DNA from: Prolixibacteraceae bacterium
Lineage (GTDB): Bacteria; Bacteroidota; Bacteroidia; Bacteroidales; Prolixibacteraceae
Reading direction: 5' to 3'
DNA length: 64,000 bases
Assembly (NCBI GenBank): GCA_021740385.1
Contig: JAIOZY010000002.1
Span: 1 to 64,000 of the forward strand
Position 1 is the stretch's first letter; every line of letters begins with the position of its first letter. The notes beneath the pieces are model-generated. The model was not told the origin of the DNA and ran no database searches. It saw nothing but the letters and a program-made list of their open reading frames with translations. The position numbers and the translations under genes were made by a program. Shown one piece after another: positions 16,766 through 25,254 of this stretch.

Positions 16766-18376
16766 ATGAAAAAGCATCTGCTTTTATTCGTTCAAATCAT
16801 TTTCTTTTCTTCGGTTGTTTCCACAGCCCTTGGAAACATGGTTGTTGATTCAATAATTACATATGATTTTCAAAATGAAACCGATTCAACATTGGCACAA
16901 AAAGCCATATTGCAATACGACAATAATGGGAACAATACCCTAACAAACTATTATTCGTGGAATGTTCAAACCGAACAATGGAAACGTAGCGGTAAATCAG
17001 AGATGGATTATGATTCGGATGCAAATATTGTATCGCGTGCTTATTTTACCCTTGATATCGACCAAGACATACTTATTGAAATAAATAGAAGTGAATACCG
17101 GTTTGACGAATACGGCAACCGCATATTTTCGGCCAGTTACAACTGGGACAATACACTTGGTAAATTAATAGGAAACAACAAATATGTTGACGAATACGAT
17201 AAAGCGGGGAACCGTACGCTTGCTGAAAGCTACCGGTGGAACACCGAACTTGATGACTGGGAGGGGCAATCGAAAACAGAATCTGAATATAATGAAAATG
17301 GAGATATCCTTTTTCATGCCGATTATGAATGGAACCGGACAGAATCCGACTGGCAAACTTATTTAAAGTTTAAATATGAATATGATTACGATGAAACAGG
17401 CAACGTAATTTCGGAGGTTATTAATAATTGGGACATTGTAAGTGAAACTTGGGTCAGTCAATCAAAATATTTAAATGTTTATGACGAAAATGGTAAGCGG
17501 ACAGATCAGGTAGGATATAACTGGGATTCAGGCAACAAAACATGGGTAGTTCAAAATAAAACAGCTTACCAATACGATGAAAACCTGAACTTAGTTACAG
17601 AAATCTATTACATCAGGAATGGTTCATGGATCGAACACCTGAAACATGAATACCAATATGATGAACAAGGCCACAAAATAACAGAAGCCCGTTATGATTG
17701 GAATATAGACATTTCCGACTGGATTGGCTCTTACAAAAATGAATATGCTTTTGATACCGTGGGCAACCAGATACTATATGCCCATTACACGTGGGATAAT
17801 TTAACCAGCGAATGGGTGGGAAATAATAAATCGGAATACGAATTTACCGAAAATGGAAACCTGACTTTTTCAGCAAATTACATTTGGGATATTGAAAACA
17901 AAATTTGGGTGATCTCCCGGAAAATAGAACAAACCTATAATGAACTGGGAAACATAATTAATTCTGAAGAATATTCCTGGGACTCATCAACAGAATCATT
18001 GGTGGGACTATCAAAATATGAATCGATATTCGATGAGAATGGTAATATTCTTGTAAATGCTTATTATACTTGGGATTATTCAGGCAATAAATGGAATATT
18101 TTGTACAAAGATTTTTACTATTGCTCAAACCCCGCCGGAATTACTGGAAAAAAAATGCAACAGGTGAAAATTTATCCAAACCCTGCTGACAACCAACTCT
18201 ACATTGAAGGTTTCAATAAATGGGAAGTAAGAATTTTCGACCTAACAGGTAAGCTTCTTCTTTATGAACCGGATTATGAGCATTCGATAAATGTATGTTC
18301 CCTTAAAAAAGGCACCTATCTGCTCAATGTCAGAAAAGGGGATATAATTATTAAAAAGTTGTTTATAAGAAAATAA
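16766..18376 (+). CDS. Secreted repeat protein with T9SS type A sorting domain
   Basis: Unrecognised 536-residue exported protein. After a signal peptide (MKKHLLLFVQIIFFSSVVS) it consists of about 13 imperfect repeats of 31-35 residues, each built around a YDENGN-like turn, a YxW(D/N) strand and a second Trp-containing strand, related in feel to YD/RHS-type beta-strand repeats. Residues ~465-536 are a T9SS type A C-terminal sorting domain (KIYPNPADNQLYIEG ... GTYLLNVRKGDIIIKKLFIRK), so it should cross the outer membrane and be anchored or released. Start 16766 is chosen because the signal peptide begins there. The neighbour at 18429 has the same tail, so both are T9SS cargo. Confidence 0.8.
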   Translation: MKKHLLLFVQIIFFSSVVSTALGNMVVDSIITYDFQNETDSTLAQKAILQYDNNGNNTLTNYYSWNVQTEQWKRSGKSEMDYDSDANIVSRAYFTLDIDQDILIEINRSEYRFDEYGNRIFSASYNWDNTLGKLIGNNKYVDEYDKAGNRTLAESYRWNTELDDWEGQSKTESEYNENGDILFHADYEWNRTESDWQTYLKFKYEYDYDETGNVISEVINNWDIVSETWVSQSKYLNVYDENGKRTDQVGYNWDSGNKTWVVQNKTAYQYDENLNLVTEIYYIRNGSWIEHLKHEYQYDEQGHKITEARYDWNIDISDWIGSYKNEYAFDTVGNQILYAHYTWDNLTSEWVGNNKSEYEFTENGNLTFSANYIWDIENKIWVISRKIEQTYNELGNIINSEEYSWDSSTESLVGLSKYESIFDENGNILVNAYYTWDYSGNKWNILYKDFYYCSNPAGITGKKMQQVKIYPNPADNQLYIEGFNKWEVRIFDLTGKLLLYEPDYEHSINVCSLKKGTYLLNVRKGDIIIKKLFIRK

Positions 18377-18428
18377 AGGACGGGCTTTCCCATTTTATAC
18401 AGCCTAAAACCACCAAATAAAAATAAAA

Positions 18429-19859
18429 ATGAAAAAAACAAGTATTTACCTCATTTTGCTTTTAGCTACCTTCGAAATTCATGCTCAAACGCTAATTGCC
18501 ACAAGCAGTTCTGCTGATGCAACAGCCAATCACAACCAACGAAAAATTGTCAGGGACTCGCTCGATAATGTTTATGTTGTTTTTACCGATAGCACTGAAC
18601 AGGGAATTTTTATAAAGGGAGTTTGGCTTAACAGAGAATTAAATTTATGGAGTGATGTTACTCAAATAATGAATGGAGCAAATCCTTCACTGGCAATTAG
18701 CAAAAACGGAAAATTCAACCTCGTTTATGAATCAAACGACTCTTTAAAGCAAATATGTTTTGCAAGTTCATGGGATTTTTTGGATTGGACAACACCGCTT
18801 GAGATAAGTGAAAGCGGCAAAAAAAATCATTTGCCTGTATGCGACTGCGACTCTGCCGAAAACCTGAATGTTTTTTGGATAAAAGATTTAAGCAGCTCCT
18901 CTCAATCATTAATGTATGCCTGTATTATTGAAGATACTTTAAATATCAGAAAATCAATAACAACAAAATCGGTTATTAATGATATTGCCGTTGCGAACCA
19001 TCTGCAAAACTTTAAAAATGACCTTCTTTTTTCAATACATTTTGCTGAAGATTCCCTTCAGTTCTTTTGGTCAGAAAACAATATGGGAACCATTGATACC
19101 TTTTTTATTGCTAAAGGGATTCAACCCTGCATTTCATTTAACTCAACATATGATTACTTTTCAAGTTCATACGACGACCATACTGTAAAATTGCTATTTA
19201 TTGATGAACTGCAACAACTAAACGAAACTGAATGCGTACTTAATCATTATTCGGATGATAGTTTTTTTTCAAAAATTCTTTCCCCAAACACAACTGATTA
19301 TATTTGTATTGATGATGTTCTTCCACCAATAGGTTTCAGTTATTTATTCATGCAAAACGAAACTCTTTTTCACGGATTTTCCTACGGAACCTTATTTGAC
19401 TACTATACAATCATGGATACAATAACGAGTAATCCATTTAATCCATCAATAGCGTATAAAAAATTCAATTCATTGTACATTGACTATATCTGGATGGAAA
19501 AGAACGTTAATGACTTCAATATTTTTTACAAACGGGATGAAAAACTTAAAAATCTTGGCCTGAATGATTTTAAAAAAGGAAGGGAATTTACCATTACCGG
19601 TTATCCAAATCCTTTTAAAAAAGAGCTTCAAATCGAAATAAATGTCGAGAATGAATCTGCCATTCCTATTGTTGAATTATTCAATATTGATTCAAAACGG
19701 CTAACTGTTTTAGAACCTTACAATCAAACTTTGAATAATTTCAAATATTCGTGGAATGCTAGAACCTCAAACAACCAGCATGTACCTGCAGGAGTATACT
19801 TTATCCGGTGTACTGTTGGAGGAAAAAGAGTTGCAAGGAAAGTTATTTATATCCAATGA
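18429..19859 (+). CDS. Secreted protein of unknown function with T9SS type A sorting domain
   Basis: The 476-residue product has a signal peptide (MKKTSIYLILLLATFEIHAQ) and a long beta-rich region with repeated short strands such as DNVYVVFTD, NPSLAISKNGKFNLVYES and NPSIAYKKFNSLYIDYIW, suggesting a beta-propeller-like fold built from exo-sialidase-like or WD-like blades. Residues ~390-476 form the sorting domain (ITGYPNPFKKELQIEI ... AGVYFIRCTVGGKRVARKVI). No catalytic motif was recognised. It begins 52 bases after the previous T9SS cargo gene and may be co-transcribed with it. AT content is high compared with the housekeeping genes, which fits accessory surface proteins. Confidence 0.75.
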   Translation: MKKTSIYLILLLATFEIHAQTLIATSSSADATANHNQRKIVRDSLDNVYVVFTDSTEQGIFIKGVWLNRELNLWSDVTQIMNGANPSLAISKNGKFNLVYESNDSLKQICFASSWDFLDWTTPLEISESGKKNHLPVCDCDSAENLNVFWIKDLSSSSQSLMYACIIEDTLNIRKSITTKSVINDIAVANHLQNFKNDLLFSIHFAEDSLQFFWSENNMGTIDTFFIAKGIQPCISFNSTYDYFSSSYDDHTVKLLFIDELQQLNETECVLNHYSDDSFFSKILSPNTTDYICIDDVLPPIGFSYLFMQNETLFHGFSYGTLFDYYTIMDTITSNPFNPSIAYKKFNSLYIDYIWMEKNVNDFNIFYKRDEKLKNLGLNDFKKGREFTITGYPNPFKKELQIEINVENESAIPIVELFNIDSKRLTVLEPYNQTLNNFKYSWNARTSNNQHVPAGVYFIRCTVGGKRVARKVIYIQ

Positions 19860-20007
19860 TTTATTAAGCATGTTTGTAATCCGGCAATTTCAATCAGTTT
19901 CAACAAGCTGATTCGCAATATCTGTCAGGATAGCATTTCGCATCATTCCTGTTTTTGCTTCTGTTACCGGTAATAAAAAATTCAGTATCATATTTAAACA
20001 GAATCAA

Positions 20008-20103
20008 AATGGACAGTACCTACAAAATTCAACCAATTGGAAAAGTGTTTAGGCCCCTATAACGAAAATTCAGAAAGCGAGATTTATATTCCGGCAGGGT
20101 AAA
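20008..20103 (+). pseudogene. Short broken reading frame between convergent genes
   Basis: An ATG at about 20008 opens MDSTYKIQPIGKVFRPL and stops at once. The next frame continues YNENSESEIYIPAG before a stop at about 20103. The start and the EIYIP ending resemble the two ends of a small effector-binding (GyrI-like) domain with its middle missing. This reading is weak; it could be chance. The rest of 19860-20109 shows no gene. Confidence 0.25.
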
Positions 20104-20109
20104 AAAGAA

Positions 20110-20796
20110 TTACTGAAGAAACGGATTCCCTGTTTTCTCTTCACCAATAGTTGTTGCCGGCCCGTGTCCCGGGTAAACCGTCACATCATCGGGCAAAATC
20201 AGCAACTTCGATTTTATTCCTGAAATTAATGTGTCGTAATCGCCCCCGGGCAGGTCGGTGCGGCCTATGCTTCCCCTGAACAGCACATCGCCGGCAAGCA
20301 GTGTTTTTTGAGCTTCATTATAAAAACAAAGGCTTCCCAGTGAATGACCGGGCACATGAATAGCCTTTAGTGTTGTATTTCCAAAGCAGACAACATCACC
20401 TTCGTTCAATTCAACATCGGGTTGACTTACAGGCTGAACGGGTATGCCAAACATGGCGCCCTGTTGCCGGGCATTTTCAACCCAGAAGGCATCACCGCTG
20501 TGGGCTTCCCATTTCAGTCTATAGGTTTCACGGCATTGTTCAACCCCCATAATGTGATCAAAATGGCAATGGGTATTGATCAGTTTAACCGGCTTCAGGT
20601 TCTTTGATTTTAAAAACCCGTCAAGTTTTTCAAACTCCTGCCTGTTATAGCAGCCTGCATCAACAATGGCACACTCACCGGTTTCGTTCCACAATATAAA
20701 AGTGTTTTCCTGCACCGGGTTAAAGGTGAATACCTCCACCCCCCAGCCCCCTAAAGGGGGAGCCTGGTTGCTTGCATGTTCGTTGTTGTCGTTCAT
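20110..20796 (-). CDS. MBL-fold metallo-hydrolase (glyoxalase II-like)
   Basis: Metallo-beta-lactamase-fold hydrolase of the YcbL/glyoxalase II-like group, probably acting on a thioester or small ester in the cytoplasm. The zinc motif THCHFDHIMG (HxHxDH) is near residue 77, VPGHSLGSLCFY and LLAGDVLFRGSIGRTDLPGG supply further ligands, and YPGHGPATTIGEE the last. The N-terminal ~20 residues (NNEHASNQAPPLGGWG) are encoded by a copy of a C-rich interspersed repeat (20734-20765). Conserved sequence begins at VEVFTFNPVQENT, so a GTG at 20739 inside the repeat could be the real start, giving 209 instead of 228 residues. It is not clearly linked to pcm downstream. Confidence 0.85.
   Translation of the reverse strand: MNDNNEHASNQAPPLGGWGVEVFTFNPVQENTFILWNETGECAIVDAGCYNRQEFEKLDGFLKSKNLKPVKLINTHCHFDHIMGVEQCRETYRLKWEAHSGDAFWVENARQQGAMFGIPVQPVSQPDVELNEGDVVCFGNTTLKAIHVPGHSLGSLCFYNEAQKTLLAGDVLFRGSIGRTDLPGGDYDTLISGIKSKLLILPDDVTVYPGHGPATTIGEEKTGNPFLQ
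20734..20765. repeat. C-rich interspersed repeat inside a coding region
   Basis: A short palindrome of the form CCCCCTAAAGGGGG with flanking C-run. It encodes the N-terminus APPLGGWG of the MBL-fold protein. Related copies occur at 20967, 46249, 46446 and 48090. Confidence 0.65.
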
Positions 20797-20966
20797 TTAT
20801 TACATGTTTATCACCTATTTCAGGCTTTTATTTTAAAAATTTTCAATTGCTTTTCAAACTCCTTTGAAAATTGGATATTGAACATTCATTATTGGAAATT
20901 TAAATTCGATGATCAATGTCGAATACACAATATTCAAAAAAAGACCTTTCAAACCTGGCAGTTCCC

Positions 20967-21044
20967 TTAAGCCCCCTTTAGGCTTCGACGTGAGACTTCG
21001 GCATGAACTCAGTCGAACAATCAGCCGAGCGGGGTTGGGGGTTT
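20967..21044. repeat. Interspersed repeat (module with GGCTTCGACGTGAG)
   Basis: Begins GCCCCCTTTAGGCTTCGACG and ends in GGGGTTGGGGG. The middle segment matches the 46249-46312 copy in opposite orientation. It lies between the MBL-fold gene and the 3' end of pcm. Confidence 0.65.
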
Positions 21045-21687
21045 AGTTTGTCCCCTTCACCATTGGAACAAAGGCAAAATCACCGTAAAGTTGTTCTTCC
21101 CATTCATTCTCACCACGACGCTGAAGCAGGGTCATAACCTGGTGGTCGCCTTTGCTTACCGGAATAACCATACGCCCGCCAATGGCCATTTGGGTTTTCA
21201 GATCATTGGGAATTGACGGGGCACCGGCAGTTACAACAATGCCATCGAAAGGGCCATACGTTGGGAGCCCTTTATACCCATCGCCGTAAAAAAAACGTGG
21301 GTTGTAGCCCATTTGCGGCAATAGTTGCTGTACCTTAACAAACAACTCCTGCTGCCGTTCAATGGTAAAAACCTGTGCGCCCATCTCGAGTAAAACCGCA
21401 GCCTGGTAGCCCGAACCGGTACCTATTTCAAGAATTTTTGCATTGGGCTCTACTTGCAGTAACTGCGTTTGAAAAGCAACCGTATAAGGTTGCGAAATGG
21501 TTTGCCCGGCACCAATGGGGAAAGCCTGGTCTTTATAAGCAAAACGGATAAAACTGCTTTCCATGAACAGATGACGGGGCACCCTTCCTATTGCATCCAA
21601 CACATTTTTATCAGTAATCCCTTTTTGCGCGATGGTTTCAATCAACCGCTTTCTCATTCCCCGATGTTGTAACGTATCGTTTTCCAT
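21043..21687 (-). CDS. pcm: Protein-L-isoaspartate O-methyltransferase
   Basis: SAM-dependent methyltransferase that repairs isoaspartyl residues in aged proteins. The 214-residue product has the Rossmann SAM motif ILEIGTGSGYQAAVL, the upstream substrate motif PIGAGQTISQPYTVAFQ, and the C-terminal GGRMVIPVSKGDHQ, all family signatures. Size is normal. The stop lies at the edge of a repeat copy (20967-21044). It is transcribed away from the unknown gene at 21817, and about 130 bases separate the two divergent starts. No operon partner is apparent. Confidence 0.95.
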   Translation of the reverse strand: MENDTLQHRGMRKRLIETIAQKGITDKNVLDAIGRVPRHLFMESSFIRFAYKDQAFPIGAGQTISQPYTVAFQTQLLQVEPNAKILEIGTGSGYQAAVLLEMGAQVFTIERQQELFVKVQQLLPQMGYNPRFFYGDGYKGLPTYGPFDGIVVTAGAPSIPNDLKTQMAIGGRMVIPVSKGDHQVMTLLQRRGENEWEEQLYGDFAFVPMVKGTN

Positions 21688-21816
21688 ATTGAAACTTCTG
21701 CCTCAAAAATAATGGTTCAGGCTAAATTTTCCAGTTTAAGCACGAAGGTTTTTAATTTTATTATAAATTAACCCTGAATTTGCAGAAATTCAGTTCTTTT
21801 TTACGAATTTGCAATT

Positions 21817-22662
21817 ATGATTAATTCTTTGATCATAGGGAAGAAGGAGGATATAAAAAAATACACCGATATGCTGGGGGCAATTAAGCTTTTTGGCAAA
21901 CCGGAAAACCTGGTTGTAACAGCAGGCAAACCACTTCAAAAAACATTCAATAAAGAAACACACGATGCCTACCTCATTGTAAGCCCTTTGCAAGAATTGT
22001 ATGAAACTTTTTCAAAACTCGTGAAACATAAAGAAAACATCTATTTTACCGATCAACCCTCGCTTTCGGCGCATGAACTTAAAGCGCTTGAACACCTGCA
22101 TAACGAAGCCGGCAACATTGTACAGCCCGAGGTTATTGAGCTGTACCACCCGCTTACCGAGGAGTTTATTTCGGCTTGCAATCACCACCTTTTTTTCAGG
22201 TATACCAAATCGGTTTCGTCAAAAAGAGATGTGCGGGCATCCATCTTGTCAGCCCTGAGTTTTTTGTCGCTTTTATCGCCTATGCCTGTTAAAAAAATGG
22301 ATGTAAGTACCATTGAATCGTCGAAACATGTAAGGCCACACATTAAAATACGGCTAAAAATGTATGACAGTTCAATAAGTTACATCATTATAAGGGTTGA
22401 CCCCACTCCTGAGCACAACATAATCATCGAATCGAAAGAGGGCAGTTTTGCCTTCAATTTTACAGAAAATTATGTTGAAAATATTCACGGTGTAAAAATT
22501 CCGTGCACCCCCGTTTCCGAAGAGGATTTACGGTTAAAATCACTCCGATCGTTTGCGTTGAACATTGCCCTGAACAAAAAACCAGCCTACAACTTCGAGC
22601 ACTACGCACTGTCTGTCAATATCTTATCAAAGCTTGAAAACATATTGATGAACGGTTTCTGA
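21817..22662 (+). CDS. Hypothetical protein, weakly oxidoreductase-like
   Basis: Unrecognised 281-residue cytosolic protein without signal peptide. The first ~130 residues alternate strands and helices like a nucleotide-binding fold, but no glycine-rich loop is visible. The middle (NHHLFFRYTKSVSSKRDVRASILSALSFLSLLSP) and the C-terminal half have the feel of a degenerate Gfo/Idh/MocA-type dehydrogenase: DPTPEHNIIIESKEGSFAF resembles the beta-sheet part. It stands 100 bases upstream of the sugar transferase gene on the same strand, so a regulatory or accessory role in polysaccharide initiation is possible. This is inference from position. Confidence 0.5.
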   Translation: MINSLIIGKKEDIKKYTDMLGAIKLFGKPENLVVTAGKPLQKTFNKETHDAYLIVSPLQELYETFSKLVKHKENIYFTDQPSLSAHELKALEHLHNEAGNIVQPEVIELYHPLTEEFISACNHHLFFRYTKSVSSKRDVRASILSALSFLSLLSPMPVKKMDVSTIESSKHVRPHIKIRLKMYDSSISYIIIRVDPTPEHNIIIESKEGSFAFNFTENYVENIHGVKIPCTPVSEEDLRLKSLRSFALNIALNKKPAYNFEHYALSVNILSKLENILMNGF

Positions 22663-22762
22663 TTAAACCAATAAAAAATGTAGTTTTGCGCACAATATTT
22701 TTTAAGGGTACCCGTTTTTGAAACGACAAAGGGATTTCTTATCACGACCATGATTACCTGCA

Positions 22763-24178
22763 ATGAATAAACGTAAGCAAGTTGCGAAATACATGTTTTT
22801 CGATGGTTTGGCTGCTGCCTTAGCATGGTCGCTGTTTTTCATATATCGGAAAACCTACCTCGAGAACGGCAATGTTTTCAATTTTGATCTGTTAAAACTC
22901 GACCCCAATTTCTGGATTGCACTACTCGTCATACCCGCCTTCTGGCTGGTCTTTTATTACATTACCGGTTTTTACAACGACATTTACCGCCGTTCGCGTT
23001 TGATCGACCTTGGCCAAACGGTACTCATAAGCCTTATTGGTGTTACCATCATCTTCTTTACCCTGATGCTCGATGATACCATTTCGAGTTACAAAAACTA
23101 CTACCAGTCGTTTTTCACCCTTTTAGCCCTGCACCTTTTGTTTACACTTGTACCCCGCCTTATCCTTACAACAAGGACCATCCACAAGGTTCACAAGCGT
23201 AAAATTGGGTTCAACACGCTCATTATAGGCAGTAACGAGCAAGCAGTTAAACTTTACCAGGAAATGGTATCGAGTGAACTTCCAACGGGAAACATTTTTG
23301 TTGGCTTTGTTAAAGTTGATAACCGCAACGAAATTTTACTTGAAAAACACCTCCCTTTTTTGGGCACGATAAACGAACTTCCAACCATTATTGACAAAAA
23401 CAAGGTAGAAGAAATCATTATTGCCATCGAAACTTCGGAACACAATAAAATTCAGGAAATACTCGGAATGCTCGATTACCGTGGCGTAACCGTAAAAGCC
23501 ATTCCCGACATGTTCGACATACTGGCAGGTACGGTAAAAATGAGCACAATATACTCAAGCCCGCTGGTGAAAATTTCAAACGGGATTATGCCTGCCTGGC
23601 AGGAAAACATGAAAAGGGTCATCGATATTGTATTTTCTTCACTGGCATTGATTGTTTTCATCCCTTTTGCACCATTTGTTATCATTGCCATCAAATCATC
23701 GTCGAAAGGCCCGGTGCTTTACGCTCAAAAAAGGGTAGGACGCTTCGGGAAAGAATTTACCATTTACAAATTCCGAAGCATGGTAGCAAATGCCGAACAG
23801 ACCGGACCAGCCCTCTCGTCGCACAACGACCCGCGAATTACCAAATTCGGCCAATTTATGCGCCGTACACACATCGACGAAATCCCGCAATTTTTTAACG
23901 TTATACGTGGAGACATGTCGCTGGTAGGCCCCAGGCCCGAAAGGATGCACTACATTAGCCAAATAAGGAAAATTGCCCCACACTACATCCAGCTTCAGCG
24001 CATCAGGCCCGGCATAACTTCATGGGGACAGGTAAAATACGGGTATGCTTCAAACATCGATCAAATGGTGGAAAGAATTCCCTATGATATCATTTACCTG
24101 AAAAACATTTCACTCTACCTCGATTTTAAAATCCTTATTTACACCCTGCTCAACTGCTTCCAGGGAAAAGGAAAATAA
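22763..24178 (+). CDS. Polyprenyl-phosphate glycosyl-1-phosphate transferase (exopolysaccharide initiation)
   Basis: Initiating membrane sugar transferase of the WbaP/WcaJ type, which moves a sugar-1-phosphate to undecaprenyl phosphate to start surface-polysaccharide repeat units. The 471-residue protein has about four N-terminal membrane segments (about 12-140), a CoA-binding-like Rossmann domain (about 145-265), a further hydrophobic segment (about 287-312), and the bacterial sugar transferase domain with KRVGRFGKEFTIYKFRSM, RRTHIDEIPQFFNVIRGDMS and LVGPRPER. The catalytic Asp-Glu pair is in HIDEIPQ. No glycosyltransferase cluster follows. The upstream unknown gene at 21817 is the only linked neighbour. 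Confidence 0.9.
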   Translation: MNKRKQVAKYMFFDGLAAALAWSLFFIYRKTYLENGNVFNFDLLKLDPNFWIALLVIPAFWLVFYYITGFYNDIYRRSRLIDLGQTVLISLIGVTIIFFTLMLDDTISSYKNYYQSFFTLLALHLLFTLVPRLILTTRTIHKVHKRKIGFNTLIIGSNEQAVKLYQEMVSSELPTGNIFVGFVKVDNRNEILLEKHLPFLGTINELPTIIDKNKVEEIIIAIETSEHNKIQEILGMLDYRGVTVKAIPDMFDILAGTVKMSTIYSSPLVKISNGIMPAWQENMKRVIDIVFSSLALIVFIPFAPFVIIAIKSSSKGPVLYAQKRVGRFGKEFTIYKFRSMVANAEQTGPALSSHNDPRITKFGQFMRRTHIDEIPQFFNVIRGDMSLVGPRPERMHYISQIRKIAPHYIQLQRIRPGITSWGQVKYGYASNIDQMVERIPYDIIYLKNISLYLDFKILIYTLLNCFQGKGK

Positions 24179-24532
24179 CCCGTTCCCGATTAATATTTTT
24201 TCTAAAAAAGTAATCTGCCCCTAAACCACACGATGCAATCGTGCGGCAGCGGGGAAATTTTCTCAATCTCGTCCGAGGGAGGCAACTTCCTTTGACGAAA
24301 AAAAACCGCGGCCGAATATTAACCTAATCGCACCTATTCCCTGGCATTCCATCTCTCAACCTTAACCTTAGCCTCAAATCTCTATATAGGAATAATACAT
24401 CCCACCATAAAGCTCACTTGATCCGCCATTAGTCAAACTCGCTAAGAAACAAACAGATAGTCAACTAATGACCACCAACCAACTATTTTTTGATTCATTA
24501 GGAAACATGTAATTTTCAGGGGCGCTTTCTAC
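24179..24532. other. 354-base stretch without a gene
   Basis: No reading frame resembles a protein. It holds a small hairpin around CACACGAT...ATCGTGCG (about 24228-24246) and complementary hexamers GCCCCT near the left end and AGGGGC near the right end, which may be chance. It lies between convergent genes. Confidence 0.5.
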
Positions 24533-25084
24533 TTAAAAAGAAAAAATTTCTATCGGTGTATATATCGGCCCTTCGGGCGTGAGGGTGCTTTCGTACAATG
24601 TAAATTCGCTACATTCTACTTTCTGAAAATAGGTATTCCTGAAATCGAAAAGCAATGTTTCGAAGTTATCCCTGTCACGAATCGATTTGATGCGGCCCAG
24701 GGTAAGGTGTGGAGAAAATTCATTAACGGCATTTTCATTGTAAAAACCTGTTAGCGCATGGCGAACAGATATTGCCAGTTCTTCAAGTTTAGCACCAGCA
24801 TCAACTTTTGAAAAAATAACCCGGGGTTTGCCGGCCTTTTTAAAAACATCAAGGCCCTGAAGCTGAAATGAAAACGGTACAAGATGTTTTATCGATCGTA
24901 ACTGCCCGATAATTTGTTCCACTTCCTGTTGGCTGACTGACCCGATAAAAAGCAGGGTAATATGCATATTTTCAATGGGTACCCAGTTTATCTTCTCGTC
25001 CGAAAATTGTTTTTTTAACACCCCCACAGCGTCAACCAACTCGTTATAAACAGGAATTTTTATAGCAACAAATGTCCGTATCAT
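24533..25084 (-). CDS. thpR: RNA 2',3'-cyclic phosphodiesterase (2'-5' RNA ligase family)
   Basis: 2H phosphoesterase that opens 2',3'-cyclic phosphate ends on RNA. The 183-residue product shows both HxT motifs, HITLLFIG (His about 42) and HLTLGRI (His about 127), in the two-lobed 2H fold, and starts MIRTFVAIKIPV as the ThpR family does. The physiological role of this family is unclear in most bacteria. It is a single gene convergent with the sugar transferase across the gene-free stretch. Spacing and start are unambiguous. Confidence 0.92.
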   Translation of the reverse strand: MIRTFVAIKIPVYNELVDAVGVLKKQFSDEKINWVPIENMHITLLFIGSVSQQEVEQIIGQLRSIKHLVPFSFQLQGLDVFKKAGKPRVIFSKVDAGAKLEELAISVRHALTGFYNENAVNEFSPHLTLGRIKSIRDRDNFETLLFDFRNTYFQKVECSEFTLYESTLTPEGPIYTPIEIFSF

Positions 25085-25254
25085 TTTTCTATGACTTTAT
25101 CGAATTGAAACAAAACTAACCATTAATAAATTGATATTTGCATCATCTGTCGTATATTAAACTATTCATTGTTTTAGCAGTCAATAATATATTGTTTCAT
25201 TCATCAAGTCGATGAATAATGAAAAAACATTTTAATTAACCAAAACCGTTTGTT

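Noticed and set aside
24212-24525. Complementary hexamers flanking the 24179-24532 gap as a small transposable element
   Set aside because: Only six bases match, there is no target-site duplication, and the interior shows no repeat or gene.
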